This document shows, piece after piece, positions 17,228-25,979 of a stretch of 64,000 nucleotides of DNA (its first letter is position 1; every line of letters begins with the position of its first letter). The stretch is from Streptomyces sp. QL37. Its GTDB lineage: Bacteria; Actinomycetota; Actinomycetes; Streptomycetales; Streptomycetaceae. The stretch covers positions 7,629,677 to 7,693,676 of the forward strand of contig NZ_PTJS01000001.1 in assembly GCF_002941025.1 (NCBI RefSeq), read 5' to 3'. The notes below the pieces were generated by a model. The model was not told the DNA's origin. It was given only the letters and a program-made list of their open reading frames with translations, and did no database searches. Position numbers and translations under genes: made by a program.

Positions 17228-19033
17228 ATGAAACCCGACGAACCCGTCTGGACACCTCCAGCCGCAGGGGCGGGGCAGCCGCCCGCCGAGCTGCGACGCA
17301 TCTTCCGGCTCTTCCGGCCCTACCGCGGCAGACTCGCCGTGGTCGGGCTGCTGGTCGGCGCCTCCTCCCTGGTGTCGGTCGCCTCCCCGTTCCTGCTCCG
17401 CGAGATCCTGGACACCGCGATCCCCCAGGGGCGCACGGGACTGCTCACGCTGCTCGCGCTCGGCATGATCCTCACCGCCGTGATGAACAGCGTCTTCGGC
17501 GTCCTGCAGACCCTGATCTCCACGACGGTCGGCCAGCGCGTCATGCACGACCTGCGCACCGCCGTCTACACCCAGCTGCAGCGGATGCCGCTCGCCTTCT
17601 TCACCCGGACCCGCACGGGCGAGGTCCAGTCCCGCATCGCCAACGACATCGGCGGCATGCAGGCGACGGTCACCTCCACCGCCACCTCCCTGGTCTCCAA
17701 CCTCACCTCCGTCATCGCGACCGTGGTGGCCATGCTCGCGCTGGACTGGCGGCTCACCGTCGTCTCGCTGCTCCTGCTGCCCGTCTTCGTCTGGATCAGC
17801 CGGCGAGTCGGCCGGGAGCGCAAGAAGATCACCACCCAGCGTCAGAAGCAGATGGCCGCCATGGCCGCCACGGTCACCGAATCGCTGTCGGTCAGCGGAA
17901 TCCTGCTCGGCCGGACCATGGGCCGCTCGGACTCCCTCACCAAGGCCTTCTCCGAGGAATCGGAGCGGCTCGTCGACCTCGAGGTGCGCTCCAACATGGC
18001 GGGGCGCTGGAGGATGTCGACCATCGGGATCGTGATGGCCGCCATGCCCGCCGTCATCTACTGGGCAGCGGGCCTCACCCTCCAGTCGGGAGCCACGGCG
18101 GTCTCCATCGGCACCCTGGTCGCCTTCGTCTCGCTCCAGCAGGGCCTCTTCCGGCCGGCCGTGAGCCTGCTCGCCACCGGTGTCCAGATGCAGACGTCCC
18201 TCGCCCTGTTCGCGCGCATCTTCGAGTACCTCGATCTCCGGGTGGACATCACCGAGCCGGAGAAGCCCGTCCGGCTGGAGAAGATCCGCGGCGAGATCGC
18301 TTTCGAGGACGTCACCTTCAGCTACGACGAGAAGAGTGGCCCGACCCTGAGCGGGATCGATGTGACCGTGCCCGCAGGGACCGGCCTGGCCGTCGTCGGC
18401 CCCACCGGATCGGGCAAGTCCACACTGAGCTACCTGGTGCCGCGGCTATACGACGTCACGGGCGGCCGGGTCACCATCGACGGCGTCGACGTGCGCGATC
18501 TGGACTTCGACACCCTCGCCCGTGCTGTCGGCGTGGTCTCGCAGGAGACCTACCTCTTCCATGCCTCGGTCGCCGAGAACCTCCGCTTCGCCAAACCGGA
18601 CGCCACCGACGAGGAGATCGAGGCCGCAGCCCGCGCCGCCCAGATCCACGAGCACATCGCAGGGCTGCCCGACGGCTATGACACCCTCGTCGGCGAACGC
18701 GGATACCGCTTCTCCGGCGGCGAGAAGCAGCGGCTGGCGATCGCCCGCACGATTCTGCGGGACCCGCCCGTGCTGATTCTCGACGAGGCGACCAGCGCCC
18801 TCGACACCCGTACGGAGCACGCCGTGCAGCAAGCCATCGACTCCCTTTCGAAGGGCCGCACCACGCTCACCATCGCGCACCGGCTCTCGACCATCAGGGA
18901 CGCCGACCAGATCGTCGTCCTGGACGACGGACGCACGGTCGAGCGCGGCACGCACGAGGAACTGCTCGCGCAGGACGGACGCTATGCCGCCCTGATCCGC
19001 CGCGACAGCCCGCCGGTCCCGGCTGCCACCTGA
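17228..19033 (+). CDS. ABC exporter (fused permease and ATPase), homodimer type
   Basis: About 601 residues from ATG 17228, which has GAAGGAG upstream; the frame extends to 17132 without a good ribosome site. Six transmembrane helices occupy about 25-310, including the RTGEVQSRIANDIGGMQ coupling region. The ATPase domain has all motifs intact: GPTGSGKST, Q-loop in VVSQETYLFHASV, FSGGEKQRLAIAR, LILDEATSALD and the switch histidine in TIAHRLSTIRDAD. It probably works as a homodimer exporting drugs or lipids. Its position opposite marR suggests control by that repressor. Confidence 0.93.
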   Translation: MKPDEPVWTPPAAGAGQPPAELRRIFRLFRPYRGRLAVVGLLVGASSLVSVASPFLLREILDTAIPQGRTGLLTLLALGMILTAVMNSVFGVLQTLISTTVGQRVMHDLRTAVYTQLQRMPLAFFTRTRTGEVQSRIANDIGGMQATVTSTATSLVSNLTSVIATVVAMLALDWRLTVVSLLLLPVFVWISRRVGRERKKITTQRQKQMAAMAATVTESLSVSGILLGRTMGRSDSLTKAFSEESERLVDLEVRSNMAGRWRMSTIGIVMAAMPAVIYWAAGLTLQSGATAVSIGTLVAFVSLQQGLFRPAVSLLATGVQMQTSLALFARIFEYLDLRVDITEPEKPVRLEKIRGEIAFEDVTFSYDEKSGPTLSGIDVTVPAGTGLAVVGPTGSGKSTLSYLVPRLYDVTGGRVTIDGVDVRDLDFDTLARAVGVVSQETYLFHASVAENLRFAKPDATDEEIEAAARAAQIHEHIAGLPDGYDTLVGERGYRFSGGEKQRLAIARTILRDPPVLILDEATSALDTRTEHAVQQAIDSLSKGRTTLTIAHRLSTIRDADQIVVLDDGRTVERGTHEELLAQDGRYAALIRRDSPPVPAAT

Positions 19034-19215
19034 GGGCGGCATCCGGCTGCGGAGCCCCCGATACTCGAAGTTCCCCGACCACCCGCTCAGCCGGGTGCGC
19101 CGTACGCTCGGCGCGCTCACCGAGGCGGTCATGGTGGATCCGTGCTTCGCGGGCCTGCGCTCGTTCACCGGACCCACCGTCAGGTACCCCGGTCCTGAGG
19201 GGTGGGGACACGGAA

Positions 19216-19251
19216 GCGCCGCCGCTCCCGTGGGACGGGGAGCGGCGGCGC
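19216..19251 (-). terminator. strong hairpin after the 19-residue peptide gene
   Basis: A perfect 14-bp stem (GCGCCGCCGCTCCC, 19216-19229, with 19238-19251) and an eight-base loop. It starts 16 bases past the stop of the small peptide gene on the minus strand and lies downstream of the plus-strand exporter, so it can serve both. Confidence 0.75.
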
Positions 19252-19267
19252 CGTTGTGCGGAAACGA

Positions 19268-19327
19268 TCAGACGAGCCAACCCACGAAGTGGACGACGCC
19301 GGCAAGCAGGTTGGTCAGGAAGTTCAT
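19268..19327 (-). CDS. 19-residue hydrophobic peptide
   Basis: The peptide is MNFLTNLLAGVVHFVGWLV. AAGGAG lies nine bases before the ATG, a near-ideal ribosome site. A 14-bp hairpin follows 16 bases past the TGA, and a plausible promoter lies 80-110 bases upstream, so this looks like a self-contained transcript of under 200 bases. The peptide is one short amphipathic or membrane helix with no charge except possibly His13. It resembles small membrane-active peptides or type I toxin-like peptides in form only; I cannot assign a function. Confidence 0.65.
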   Translation of the reverse strand: MNFLTNLLAGVVHFVGWLV

Positions 19328-19405
19328 CCGGTGATTCTCCTTGTGCGTGGTGCATCTGTGGGACACGCAGAGGTGCGGTCTGCAGCCCGCTGTGTGCGTG
19401 TAGTA

Positions 19406-19435
19406 ATCATCCGGTGTCGCACGGTAGTTGGGCAA
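19406..19435 (-). promoter_or_regulatory. possible promoter of the 19-residue peptide gene
   Basis: Reading the minus strand, TTGCCC (19430-19435) is followed after 18 bases by GATGAT (19406-19411). The region is locally AT-richer than its surroundings. This is a weak match, supported mainly by position. Confidence 0.35.
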
Positions 19436-19520
19436 TCAGATCGTGAACGACCACGCGTTCGAGCGAACATCCGATCCCATGTTCGCGTGTTCTGCTTCTG
19501 GCGTCGGAAGCCGTGCCCGA

Positions 19521-20597
19521 TCAGGCCGGCACGCTGTCCAGCAGCCGGGTGACCGAACGGACGGCCTGTCGTCCGGCCCGGTTGGCGCCGATGGTGCTGG
19601 CCGACGGGCCGTAACCGACGAGGTGGACGCGGGGATCCCGCACCGCCCGTGTGTCCTCGACGCGGATGCCGCCGCCCGGTTCGCGAAGTTTCAGCGGTGT
19701 CAGGTGATCGACGGCGGCGCGGAAGCCGGTCGCCCAGAGGATCACGTCGGCGTCAACAGTTCGGCCGTCGCGCCAGACGACCCCGTTCGGTGTGATCCGC
19801 TCGAACATGGGGAGCCGGTCGAGGATGCCCTGCTCGCGAGCGCGCCGGACGGCGTCGTTGAGCGGCAGCCCGGTCACGCTGACGACGCTCTGCGGCGGAA
19901 GTCCGCTGCGTACGCGCTCCTCCACCATGGCCACCGCGGCCCGCCCCTCCTCCTCGCCGAACGGCCCGTAGCGGAACACCGGGGGCCGCCGCGTCACCCA
20001 GTACGTCTCCGCCGCGACCTCGGCCATCTCCATCAGGTGCTGGGTACCCGACGCGCCACCGCCGACCACGACGACCCTGAGGCCGGCGAACTCCTCCGGC
20101 CCCGGGTAGCCCGCGGTGTGCAGCTGCCGCCCCCGGAACGTCTCCTGACCCGGATAGCGCGGCCAGAACGGACGGTCCCAGGTGCCGGTGGCGTTGATCA
20201 GGGCGCGCGTGGCGTACGTACCCTCGGAGGTCTCGACCAGCAGCCGCCCGTCCTCGCCGTCGCGCACGGCGGTCACCTCGACAGGCCGGTGCACCCGCAG
20301 GCCGAAGCGGCTCTCGTACGCGTCGAAGTACGCCCCGATCACCTCGGACGAGGGACGGTTTCCGTCGGCGCCCGTCAGCTCCATGCCGGGCAGGGAGTGC
20401 ATGCCGTGCACCTTGCCGTACGTGAGCGAGGGCCAGCGGAACTGCCAGGCGCCGCCGGGCCGGGGCGCGTGATCCAGCACGACGAAGTCCCGGTCGGGGC
20501 CCAGGCCGGCGCGGCGCAGATGATAGGCGGCGGACAGCCCTGCCTGCCCGGCGCCGATGACGACCACGTCCAGCTCGCGTGTCCCGAAGTTGTTCAC
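19521..20597 (-). CDS. flavin-dependent monooxygenase-like oxidoreductase
   Basis: About 358 residues. The N terminus has VVVIGAGQAGLSAAYHL (FAD Rossmann motif), and a second nucleotide-binding motif VVVVGGGASGTQH lies at about residues 165-180 for NADPH. ILWATGFR near residue 300 is the ATG motif of the family. The layout matches flavin-containing monooxygenase/CzcO-like proteins that oxidise small lipophilic or metal-related substrates; the substrate is unknown. The start is taken as GTG 20597 (MNNFGTRELDVVV) although the upstream GGTAGAAAC is a weak ribosome site. It is divergent from the YjbQ gene. Confidence 0.85.
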   Translation of the reverse strand: MNNFGTRELDVVVIGAGQAGLSAAYHLRRAGLGPDRDFVVLDHAPRPGGAWQFRWPSLTYGKVHGMHSLPGMELTGADGNRPSSEVIGAYFDAYESRFGLRVHRPVEVTAVRDGEDGRLLVETSEGTYATRALINATGTWDRPFWPRYPGQETFRGRQLHTAGYPGPEEFAGLRVVVVGGGASGTQHLMEMAEVAAETYWVTRRPPVFRYGPFGEEEGRAAVAMVEERVRSGLPPQSVVSVTGLPLNDAVRRAREQGILDRLPMFERITPNGVVWRDGRTVDADVILWATGFRAAVDHLTPLKLREPGGGIRVEDTRAVRDPRVHLVGYGPSASTIGANRAGRQAVRSVTRLLDSVPA

Positions 20598-20672
20598 GTT
20601 TCTACCAACCCTGGCCCGGCCCCGGATCTTCCCGGTGCGCGCGGTCCGCCCCGACGGCGGGAGAATGGGGCC

Positions 20673-21095
20673 ATGCCCGACACCTTTGCCACACACCTGC
20701 TGAGCGTCACCACGGGACGGACCGAAATGGTCATGGACCTGACGGAGGACTGCACGCAATTCCTCGACCGCACCGCTCAGGGGCGGGACGGCCTGCTCAA
20801 CGTCTTCGTCCCCCACGCCACCGCCGGGATCGCGATCCTGGAGACCGGCGCCGGCAGCGACGACGACCTCCTCACCGCCCTGCAGACCCTGCTCCCGGCC
20901 GACGACCGCTGGCGCCACCGCCACGGGAGCCCGGGCCACGGCCGCGACCACGTGCTCCCGGCGCTGGTGCCGCCGCACGCGACCTTGCCGGTGATCGGGG
21001 GGCGGCTGGAACTGGGGACGTGGCAGTCCGTCTGTCTGGTCGACACGAACGTCGACAATGCGGACCGTCAGGTGCGTTTGTCGTTCCTCGGTTAG
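20673..21095 (+). CDS. YjbQ/UPF0047 family protein
   Basis: A 140-residue protein of the secondary thiamine-phosphate synthase (YjbQ) family. Visible motifs are GLLNVFVPHATAGIAILE, RWRHRHGSPGHGRDHVLPAL, shown here as HRHGSPGHGRDHVLPAL, and the C-terminal GTWQSVCLVDTN. The two His-rich clusters and the final Asp match the metal-binding trimer seen in this family. A weak thiamine-phosphate synthase activity has been reported for the E. coli member; the physiological role is open. The protein has the usual length. Confidence 0.9.
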   Translation: MPDTFATHLLSVTTGRTEMVMDLTEDCTQFLDRTAQGRDGLLNVFVPHATAGIAILETGAGSDDDLLTALQTLLPADDRWRHRHGSPGHGRDHVLPALVPPHATLPVIGGRLELGTWQSVCLVDTNVDNADRQVRLSFLG

Positions 21096-21528
21096 CCAGT
21101 CGCTTCGCCGGGACCGCAGAGGCGAAGCCGGCCGAACCGACTGAGTGATGGGCAGGGGCGTCCGCCGGCCTGCGCCCTGGGGTCGGGGATCGTGGTCACG
21201 TGCTGTCGTGGGCGGTGCCGGCCTCGGAGCCCGGCGGCCCGTATCAGTGGTGCGATACGACGACGGCGGCACCCGTGCCCAAACGCTGCTGTGCGGTGCG
21301 CGTGACGCACGGCGGGTGCGCCCAGGTGTTTCGGCGCGGCTCAACAGGCTCTGGTTCGCGCCGGTGCGCACGGAGTCGTATGCGTGCGTACACGCGCCGC
21401 CCGGGGAACCCCGCACGCCCTACCGGTGCGCGCGGGCACTGGAAAAGATGAGCACACCGCACATGAACCAGGTGATCCGCAGTTCCCCGTCCTCCGGCCG
21501 GGCGGACTCGCGGCGGAAGGAGTTCACG
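21096..21528 (+). other. 433-base gap upstream of the mfnB-like operon
   Basis: I see no convincing gene here. The frame of the downstream gene is open leftward to 21145, with an in-frame ATG at 21448, but the extra residues are not like the family. The gap presumably carries the promoter of the four-gene operon; I did not find a confident -35/-10 pair. The stretch 21350-21450 is rich in GTGCG repeats. Confidence 0.5.
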
Positions 21529-22284
21529 GTGTTGCTTCTCATCTCCCCTGACGGCATCGAGGAAGCGCTCGCCTGCGCGAAGGCGGCGGATCACCTCGAC
21601 ATCGTCGACGTCAAGAAGCCCGATGAGGGCTCTCTCGGCGCCAACTTTCCCTGGGTCATCCGGGAGATCCGCGACGCGGTGCCGGCGGACAAGCCGGTGT
21701 CCGCCACCGTCGGCGACGTTCCGTACAAGCCCGGCACCGTGGCGCAGGCCGCGCTCGGTGCGGCCGTCTCCGGCGCCACGTACATCAAGGTGGGCCTGTA
21801 CGGGTGCACGACTCCCGAGCAGGGCGTCGAGGTCATGCGGGCGGTTGTCCGGGCGGTGAAGGACCACCGCCCGGACGCGCTGGTCGTCGCCTCGGGCTAT
21901 GCCGACGCCCATCGCGTCGGCTGCGTGAATCCGCTTGCCCTGCCCGACATCGCAGCCCGCGCCGGTGCCGACGCGGCCATGCTGGACACCGCGATCAAGG
22001 ACGGCACGCGGTTGTTCGACCACGTTCCGCCGGACGTCTGCGCCGAGTTCGTCCGCCGCGCCCACGCGTCCGGTCTGCTCGCTGCCCTCGCGGGCAGCGT
22101 CAAGCAGGCCGACCTCGGTGAGCTGACCCGTATCGGCACGGACATCGTGGGCGTGCGGGGAGCGGTCTGCTCGGGCGGTGACCGGAATGCCGGAAGGATC
22201 CAGCCACATCTGGTCGCCGCCTTCCGGGCCGAGATGGACCGGCAGGCCCGGGAGCACGCCACCGACGTCCCGGCCCTGAACTGA
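21529..22284 (+). CDS. mfnB: MfnB-like (5-formylfuran-3-yl)methyl phosphate synthase
   Basis: A 251-residue TIM-barrel protein of the DUF556/MfnB family. In methanogens MfnB condenses two molecules of glyceraldehyde 3-phosphate into the furan (5-formylfuran-3-yl)methyl phosphate. The family signature [20 protein letters not shown] is present at about residues 25-44, and Lys29 lines up with the Schiff-base lysine (DVK) of the archaeal enzyme. [12 protein letters not shown] and YIKVGLYG also match. I chose GTG 21529, which has GGAAGGAG upstream and puts the N terminus (MLLLISP) where archaeal homologues start. It leads an operon of two dehydrogenases and a methyltransferase, suggesting that the furan is modified further; Streptomyces do not make methanofuran. 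Confidence 0.9.
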   Translation: MLLLISPDGIEEALACAKAADHLDIVDVKKPDEGSLGANFPWVIREIRDAVPADKPVSATVGDVPYKPGTVAQAALGAAVSGATYIKVGLYGCTTPEQGVEVMRAVVRAVKDHRPDALVVASGYADAHRVGCVNPLALPDIAARAGADAAMLDTAIKDGTRLFDHVPPDVCAEFVRRAHASGLLAALAGSVKQADLGELTRIGTDIVGVRGAVCSGGDRNAGRIQPHLVAAFRAEMDRQAREHATDVPALN

Positions 22285-22292
22285 CCACCGGG

Positions 22293-23702
22293 ATGCCGAC
22301 GCCGGAAACCGGCCGCGCCCCCGCACACCGCGCCCCAGGCCTTCCTGTCATCGACCCGGCCTCCGGGGAGACCTTCGACGAAACCCCCGACCAGCAGCCG
22401 CACGAGCTGGACGACGCGATTGACCGGGCCCGGCGCGCCTGGACCGGATGGCGCGCCGACCCGGGCGCTCGCACCACCATGCTGAACGCCGCCGCCGACG
22501 CCGTGGACGCTGCCGGAGACGACCTCGCTCCGTTGCTCACCCGGGAACAGGGCAAGCCTCTTGCCGAGTCGTACGCCGAGGTCGCCCGTACGGCGGCCCG
22601 GCTGCGGTACTTCGCCGCTCTGGCTCCCCGCACCCGCCGGATCGACGACGGCCGGCCCGTACACAGCGAGATCCGCTGGAAGTCACTCGGGCCCGTTGCC
22701 GCGATCGTGCCGTGGAACTTCCCCCTCCAGCTCGCGTCGGCGAAGTTCGCTCCCGCACTGGCCGCCGGCAACACCGTGGTCCTCAAACCGTCTCCGTACA
22801 CCCCCCTTGCCACCCGACTGCTCGGCGCCGTCCTCTCCACAGCCCTGCCCGAGGACGTCCTGACCGTCGTCACCGGCCGGGAACCCCTCGGTGCCCACCT
22901 CGCCGCCCACCCGGGTATCCGCCACGTCACCTTCACCGGCTCGGTGCCGACCGGGCGGGCCGTCGCCGCAGCTGCGGCGGCCTCCCTCGCCCGTGTCACC
23001 CTGGAACTGGGCGGCAACGACGCGGCCGTCCTCCTGGACGACGTCGACGTGGACCGGGTCGCGGACCGGCTGTTCTGGGCCGCCTTCCGCAACTGCGGGC
23101 AGGTCTGCATGGCGGTCAAACGCGTCTACGCACCGGCCCGGCTCCACGCCGAGGTCGTCGAGGCCCTCGCGCACCGCGCCAAGACCGTCGTCGTAGGATC
23201 CGGCCTGGACCCGGAGACCCGGCTCGGTCCGGTCAACAACGCCCCCCAGCTGGCCCGCGTCGAGCGGGTCACGCAACGGGCCATGACGGCCGGCGCCCGG
23301 GCGGCGGCGGGTGGTCACCGGCTCGACGGACCGGGCTACTTCTTCGCTCCCACGATCCTCACGGACGTCCCTCCCGACGACCCGGTGGTGACCAGGGAAC
23401 AATTCGGGCCGGTCCTGCCGGTGCTGCCGTACCGAAACCTCGACGAAGCCGTCGAAGCCGCCAACAACACCGGCTTCGGGCTGGGCGGTTCGGTGTGGGG
23501 CACCGACCTCGACCGGGCGGCGGCGGCAGCCGAGCGGCTCGAATGCGGCACGGCCTGGGTCAACCACCACGCCGAACTCTCCCTTGCCCAGCCCTTCGCA
23601 GGCGTCAAGGACAGCGGGGTCGGTGTCGCGGGCGGGCCGTGGGGTCTCTACGGCAACCTCCGTCCGTTCGTCGTGCACCGGCCGAAGGAGGAAGGGCGAT
23701 GA
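22293..23702 (+). CDS. aldehyde dehydrogenase (NAD(P)-dependent)
   Basis: A 469-residue ALDH superfamily enzyme that oxidises aldehydes to carboxylates. It has PWNFPLQLASAKFAPALAAG (substrate entry region), FTGSVPTGRAVA (cofactor binding), LELGGNDAAVLL with the general-base Glu, and FRNCGQVCMAVKRV with the catalytic Cys at about residue 270. The gene starts eight bases after mfnB, with no obvious ribosome site, and overlaps the next gene by four bases. In context the substrate is likely the furan 2-carboxaldehyde made by the MfnB-like enzyme; that is inference. Confidence 0.92.
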   Translation: MPTPETGRAPAHRAPGLPVIDPASGETFDETPDQQPHELDDAIDRARRAWTGWRADPGARTTMLNAAADAVDAAGDDLAPLLTREQGKPLAESYAEVARTAARLRYFAALAPRTRRIDDGRPVHSEIRWKSLGPVAAIVPWNFPLQLASAKFAPALAAGNTVVLKPSPYTPLATRLLGAVLSTALPEDVLTVVTGREPLGAHLAAHPGIRHVTFTGSVPTGRAVAAAAAASLARVTLELGGNDAAVLLDDVDVDRVADRLFWAAFRNCGQVCMAVKRVYAPARLHAEVVEALAHRAKTVVVGSGLDPETRLGPVNNAPQLARVERVTQRAMTAGARAAAGGHRLDGPGYFFAPTILTDVPPDDPVVTREQFGPVLPVLPYRNLDEAVEAANNTGFGLGGSVWGTDLDRAAAAAERLECGTAWVNHHAELSLAQPFAGVKDSGVGVAGGPWGLYGNLRPFVVHRPKEEGR

Positions 23703-24805
23703 AGTTCCGAGCCGCCGTGCTGCGCTCCTACGAGACCCCGTTCGCGGTCGAGGAGGTCGTCCTGAGCACCGGCCCGGCCGCCGGCGAGATCCTCGTCGAG
23801 ATCGCGGGATGCGGAATGTGCCGGACCGATCTCGCGGTCCGGCGATCAGCAGGCCGCACCCCGCTGCCAGCGGTCCTCGGCCACGAGGGGAGCGGAGTCG
23901 TGGTGGCGTCCGGCGATGGCCCGGACAGCGCGATCGGCGTCGGTGACCACGTCGTGCTGAGCTTCGATTCCTGCGGGGACTGCCGGAACTGCCGCAGCGC
24001 TGCCCCCGCCTACTGCGACTCCTTCGCCTCACTCAACCTCTTCGGGGGACGCGAGAAGGACGCGTCCCGGCTGACCGACGCCGTCGGGGGAGCGCTGGCC
24101 CCGCGGTGGTTCGGCCAGTCCTCCTTCGCCGAATACGCCCTCGTCCCGACGCGCAACGCCGTCAGGGTCGACGCCGCCCTGCCGCTCGAACTGCTCGGTC
24201 CACTCGGCTGCGGCACCCTCACCGGTGCCGGAGCCGTGCTGAACACCTTCCGTGCCGGCCCCGGTGACACCCTCGCCGTATTCGGTGCGGGAGCGGTGGG
24301 TCTGGCCGCAGTCATGGCGGCCACCGCCGCCGGCGTACGGACCGTGGCCGTCGACCGGCATCCGGGGCGCCTGGACCTGGCCGAACGGTTCGGCGCGGTC
24401 CCGCTGCCCGCCGTGACGGCCGGACTGGCCGAGCGCATCCGTCGGCACACCGACGGCGGCGCGCAGTACGCCCTGGACACCACGGCCTCCGCCCCGCTGA
24501 TCAACGACGCCCTCCGCGCGCTGCGCCCCACCGGGACCCTCGGTCTCGTGGCACGCCTCCACACCGCACTGCCGCTCGAACCGGGCACGCTCGACGGGGG
24601 CCGCAGCATCCGGCACATCTGCGAGGGGGACGCCGTACCCGAACTGCTGATACCCCGGCTGATCGGTCTGTGGCAGACCGGCCGCTTTCCCTTCGACCAA
24701 CTGATCCGCAGATATCCCTTGGCCGACATCAACGAGGCCGAACACGACTGTGACGCCGGACGCGTGATCAAGCCCGTCCTGCTGCCGGAAAGAAGAGACC
24801 GATGA
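23699..24805 (+). CDS. zinc-dependent alcohol dehydrogenase
   Basis: A 368-residue medium-chain dehydrogenase. Catalytic zinc ligands are in GCGMCRTDL and GHEGSG. Structural zinc cysteines are in CGDCRNCRSAAPAYC, and the Rossmann motif is AVFGAGAVGLAAV. The overall form is nearest to aryl- and benzyl-alcohol dehydrogenases. It overlaps both neighbours by ATGA, so translation is coupled to the aldehyde dehydrogenase and methyltransferase. A hydroxymethyl-furan would suit as substrate, converting CH2OH to CHO for the adjacent aldehyde dehydrogenase; this is inferred from context. Confidence 0.92.
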   Translation: MKFRAAVLRSYETPFAVEEVVLSTGPAAGEILVEIAGCGMCRTDLAVRRSAGRTPLPAVLGHEGSGVVVASGDGPDSAIGVGDHVVLSFDSCGDCRNCRSAAPAYCDSFASLNLFGGREKDASRLTDAVGGALAPRWFGQSSFAEYALVPTRNAVRVDAALPLELLGPLGCGTLTGAGAVLNTFRAGPGDTLAVFGAGAVGLAAVMAATAAGVRTVAVDRHPGRLDLAERFGAVPLPAVTAGLAERIRRHTDGGAQYALDTTASAPLINDALRALRPTGTLGLVARLHTALPLEPGTLDGGRSIRHICEGDAVPELLIPRLIGLWQTGRFPFDQLIRRYPLADINEAEHDCDAGRVIKPVLLPERRDR

Positions 24806-25803
24806 GTGAAACCTCCACCACCGGAGACCCACGCCATCCCACCAGCGACCCTTCCGTGTTCTTCGCCCCCACCGAATTCGCCCCCGCCGAAGGGGACACG
24901 ACCACCACGGCGACGCAGCGGACCGGCGCGGAAGGCGTGGACGCAGGCGTCGGACTGACCGCCCTCCTGGTCGCCGCCGCACGGGCGATCGAGACCCACC
25001 GCCACGACAGCCTGGCCCGGGACGTCTACGCGGAGCACTTCGTCCGCGCGGCCCCCGTCTGCGCGGACTGGCCGGTGAGCATCCAGCAGGTTCCGGATGG
25101 GGACGACAACCCGTTGTGGGGGAGGTTCGCCCGCTACTTCGGTCTGCGGACCAGAGTCCTCGACGATTTCCTCCACCGGGCGGTCGGTACAGGCGTTCGC
25201 CAAGCGGTCCTGCTGGGGGCGGGATTGGACACCCGCGCCTTCCGGCTGGACCTGCCGTCCGACTGCGTCGTCTTCGAGATCGACAGGGCGGGCGTGCTGG
25301 CCTTCAAGGAACAGGTGCTGAAGGACCTGTCGGCCGCCCCGAAGGCGAAGCGAGTCCCCGTACCGGTCGACCTGCGCGCCGACTGGGTCACCGCCCTCAC
25401 CTCTGTCGGCTTCGACCCAGCCGCTCCCAGCGTCTGGCTGGCCGAAGGACTGCTCTTCTACCTACCGGGCCCCGCCGAGACGTACCTCATCGACACGGTG
25501 GACCGGCTCACCACCGGGGGCAGCGCCCTGGCCTTCGAGGCCAAGCTGGAGAAGGACCTGCTCGCGTACCGCGACAGTTCGATCTACACGGCGACGCGAG
25601 AGCAGATCGGCATCGATCTGCTCGACCTCTTCGACAGGGGGCCGCGCCCCGACTCCGCGGGTGACCTGGCGGCCAAGGGCTGGTCCACCTCGGTGCACAC
25701 GCCCTTCGACTTCACCCGTCAGAGGGGACGTGGTCCCCTCCCCGAGCCGAACGACGCGCTGGAGGGGAACCGGTGGGTCTTCGCGCACAAGACCCGATCC
25801 TGA
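24802..25803 (+). CDS. SAM-dependent methyltransferase, leucine carboxyl methyltransferase-like
   Basis: A 333-residue class I methyltransferase of the TIGR00027/LCMT-like family (PF04072). SAM-binding motif I is LLGAGLDTRAFRL at about residue 135, an acidic loop follows in VFEIDRAG, and WLAEGLLFYL is the typical motif IV region. Members often methylate carboxylates, but few are characterised. As the last gene of the furan operon it could form a methyl ester of a furan carboxylate. The N-terminal 40 residues are Thr/Pro-rich. The ATG overlaps the upstream stop by four bases. Confidence 0.9.
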   Translation: MSETSTTGDPRHPTSDPSVFFAPTEFAPAEGDTTTTATQRTGAEGVDAGVGLTALLVAAARAIETHRHDSLARDVYAEHFVRAAPVCADWPVSIQQVPDGDDNPLWGRFARYFGLRTRVLDDFLHRAVGTGVRQAVLLGAGLDTRAFRLDLPSDCVVFEIDRAGVLAFKEQVLKDLSAAPKAKRVPVPVDLRADWVTALTSVGFDPAAPSVWLAEGLLFYLPGPAETYLIDTVDRLTTGGSALAFEAKLEKDLLAYRDSSIYTATREQIGIDLLDLFDRGPRPDSAGDLAAKGWSTSVHTPFDFTRQRGRGPLPEPNDALEGNRWVFAHKTRS

Positions 25804-25899
25804 AGTCCGCTCACGAAGGCGTCCGCACGGGCCTGGCACCGCCTTGACCTCACGGGGCCGGCGCCCGCGCGCATGGGGGCGACCCGGGGCCCGACCGGC

Positions 25900-25957
25900 G
25901 GCGCCCCGGGACGCCCCGCGCCGCCACGGGCGCCCCAGGACGCCCCGCGCCGCTACG
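25900..25957. repeat. two tandem copies of a 29-bp GC-rich repeat
   Basis: Units at 25900-25928 and 25929-25957 differ at only two or three positions and share GACGCCCCGCGCCGC. They lie between the convergent methyltransferase and EF-hand genes, and may act in transcript termination, since GGCGCCCC/GGGACGCC arms can pair. Confidence 0.7.
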
Positions 25958-25979
25958 GAACGCTCACGTCCGGGCCGTG

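Noticed and set aside
21145..21528. N-terminal extension of the MfnB-like protein
   Set aside because: The extra residues have no family similarity. GTG 21529 has a strong ribosome site and gives the canonical length.
22448..23698. upstream extension of the alcohol dehydrogenase frame inside the aldehyde dehydrogenase gene
   Set aside because: The extension is Arg/Pro-rich and overlaps an intact ALDH gene. The ATGA junction at 23699 gives the natural start.
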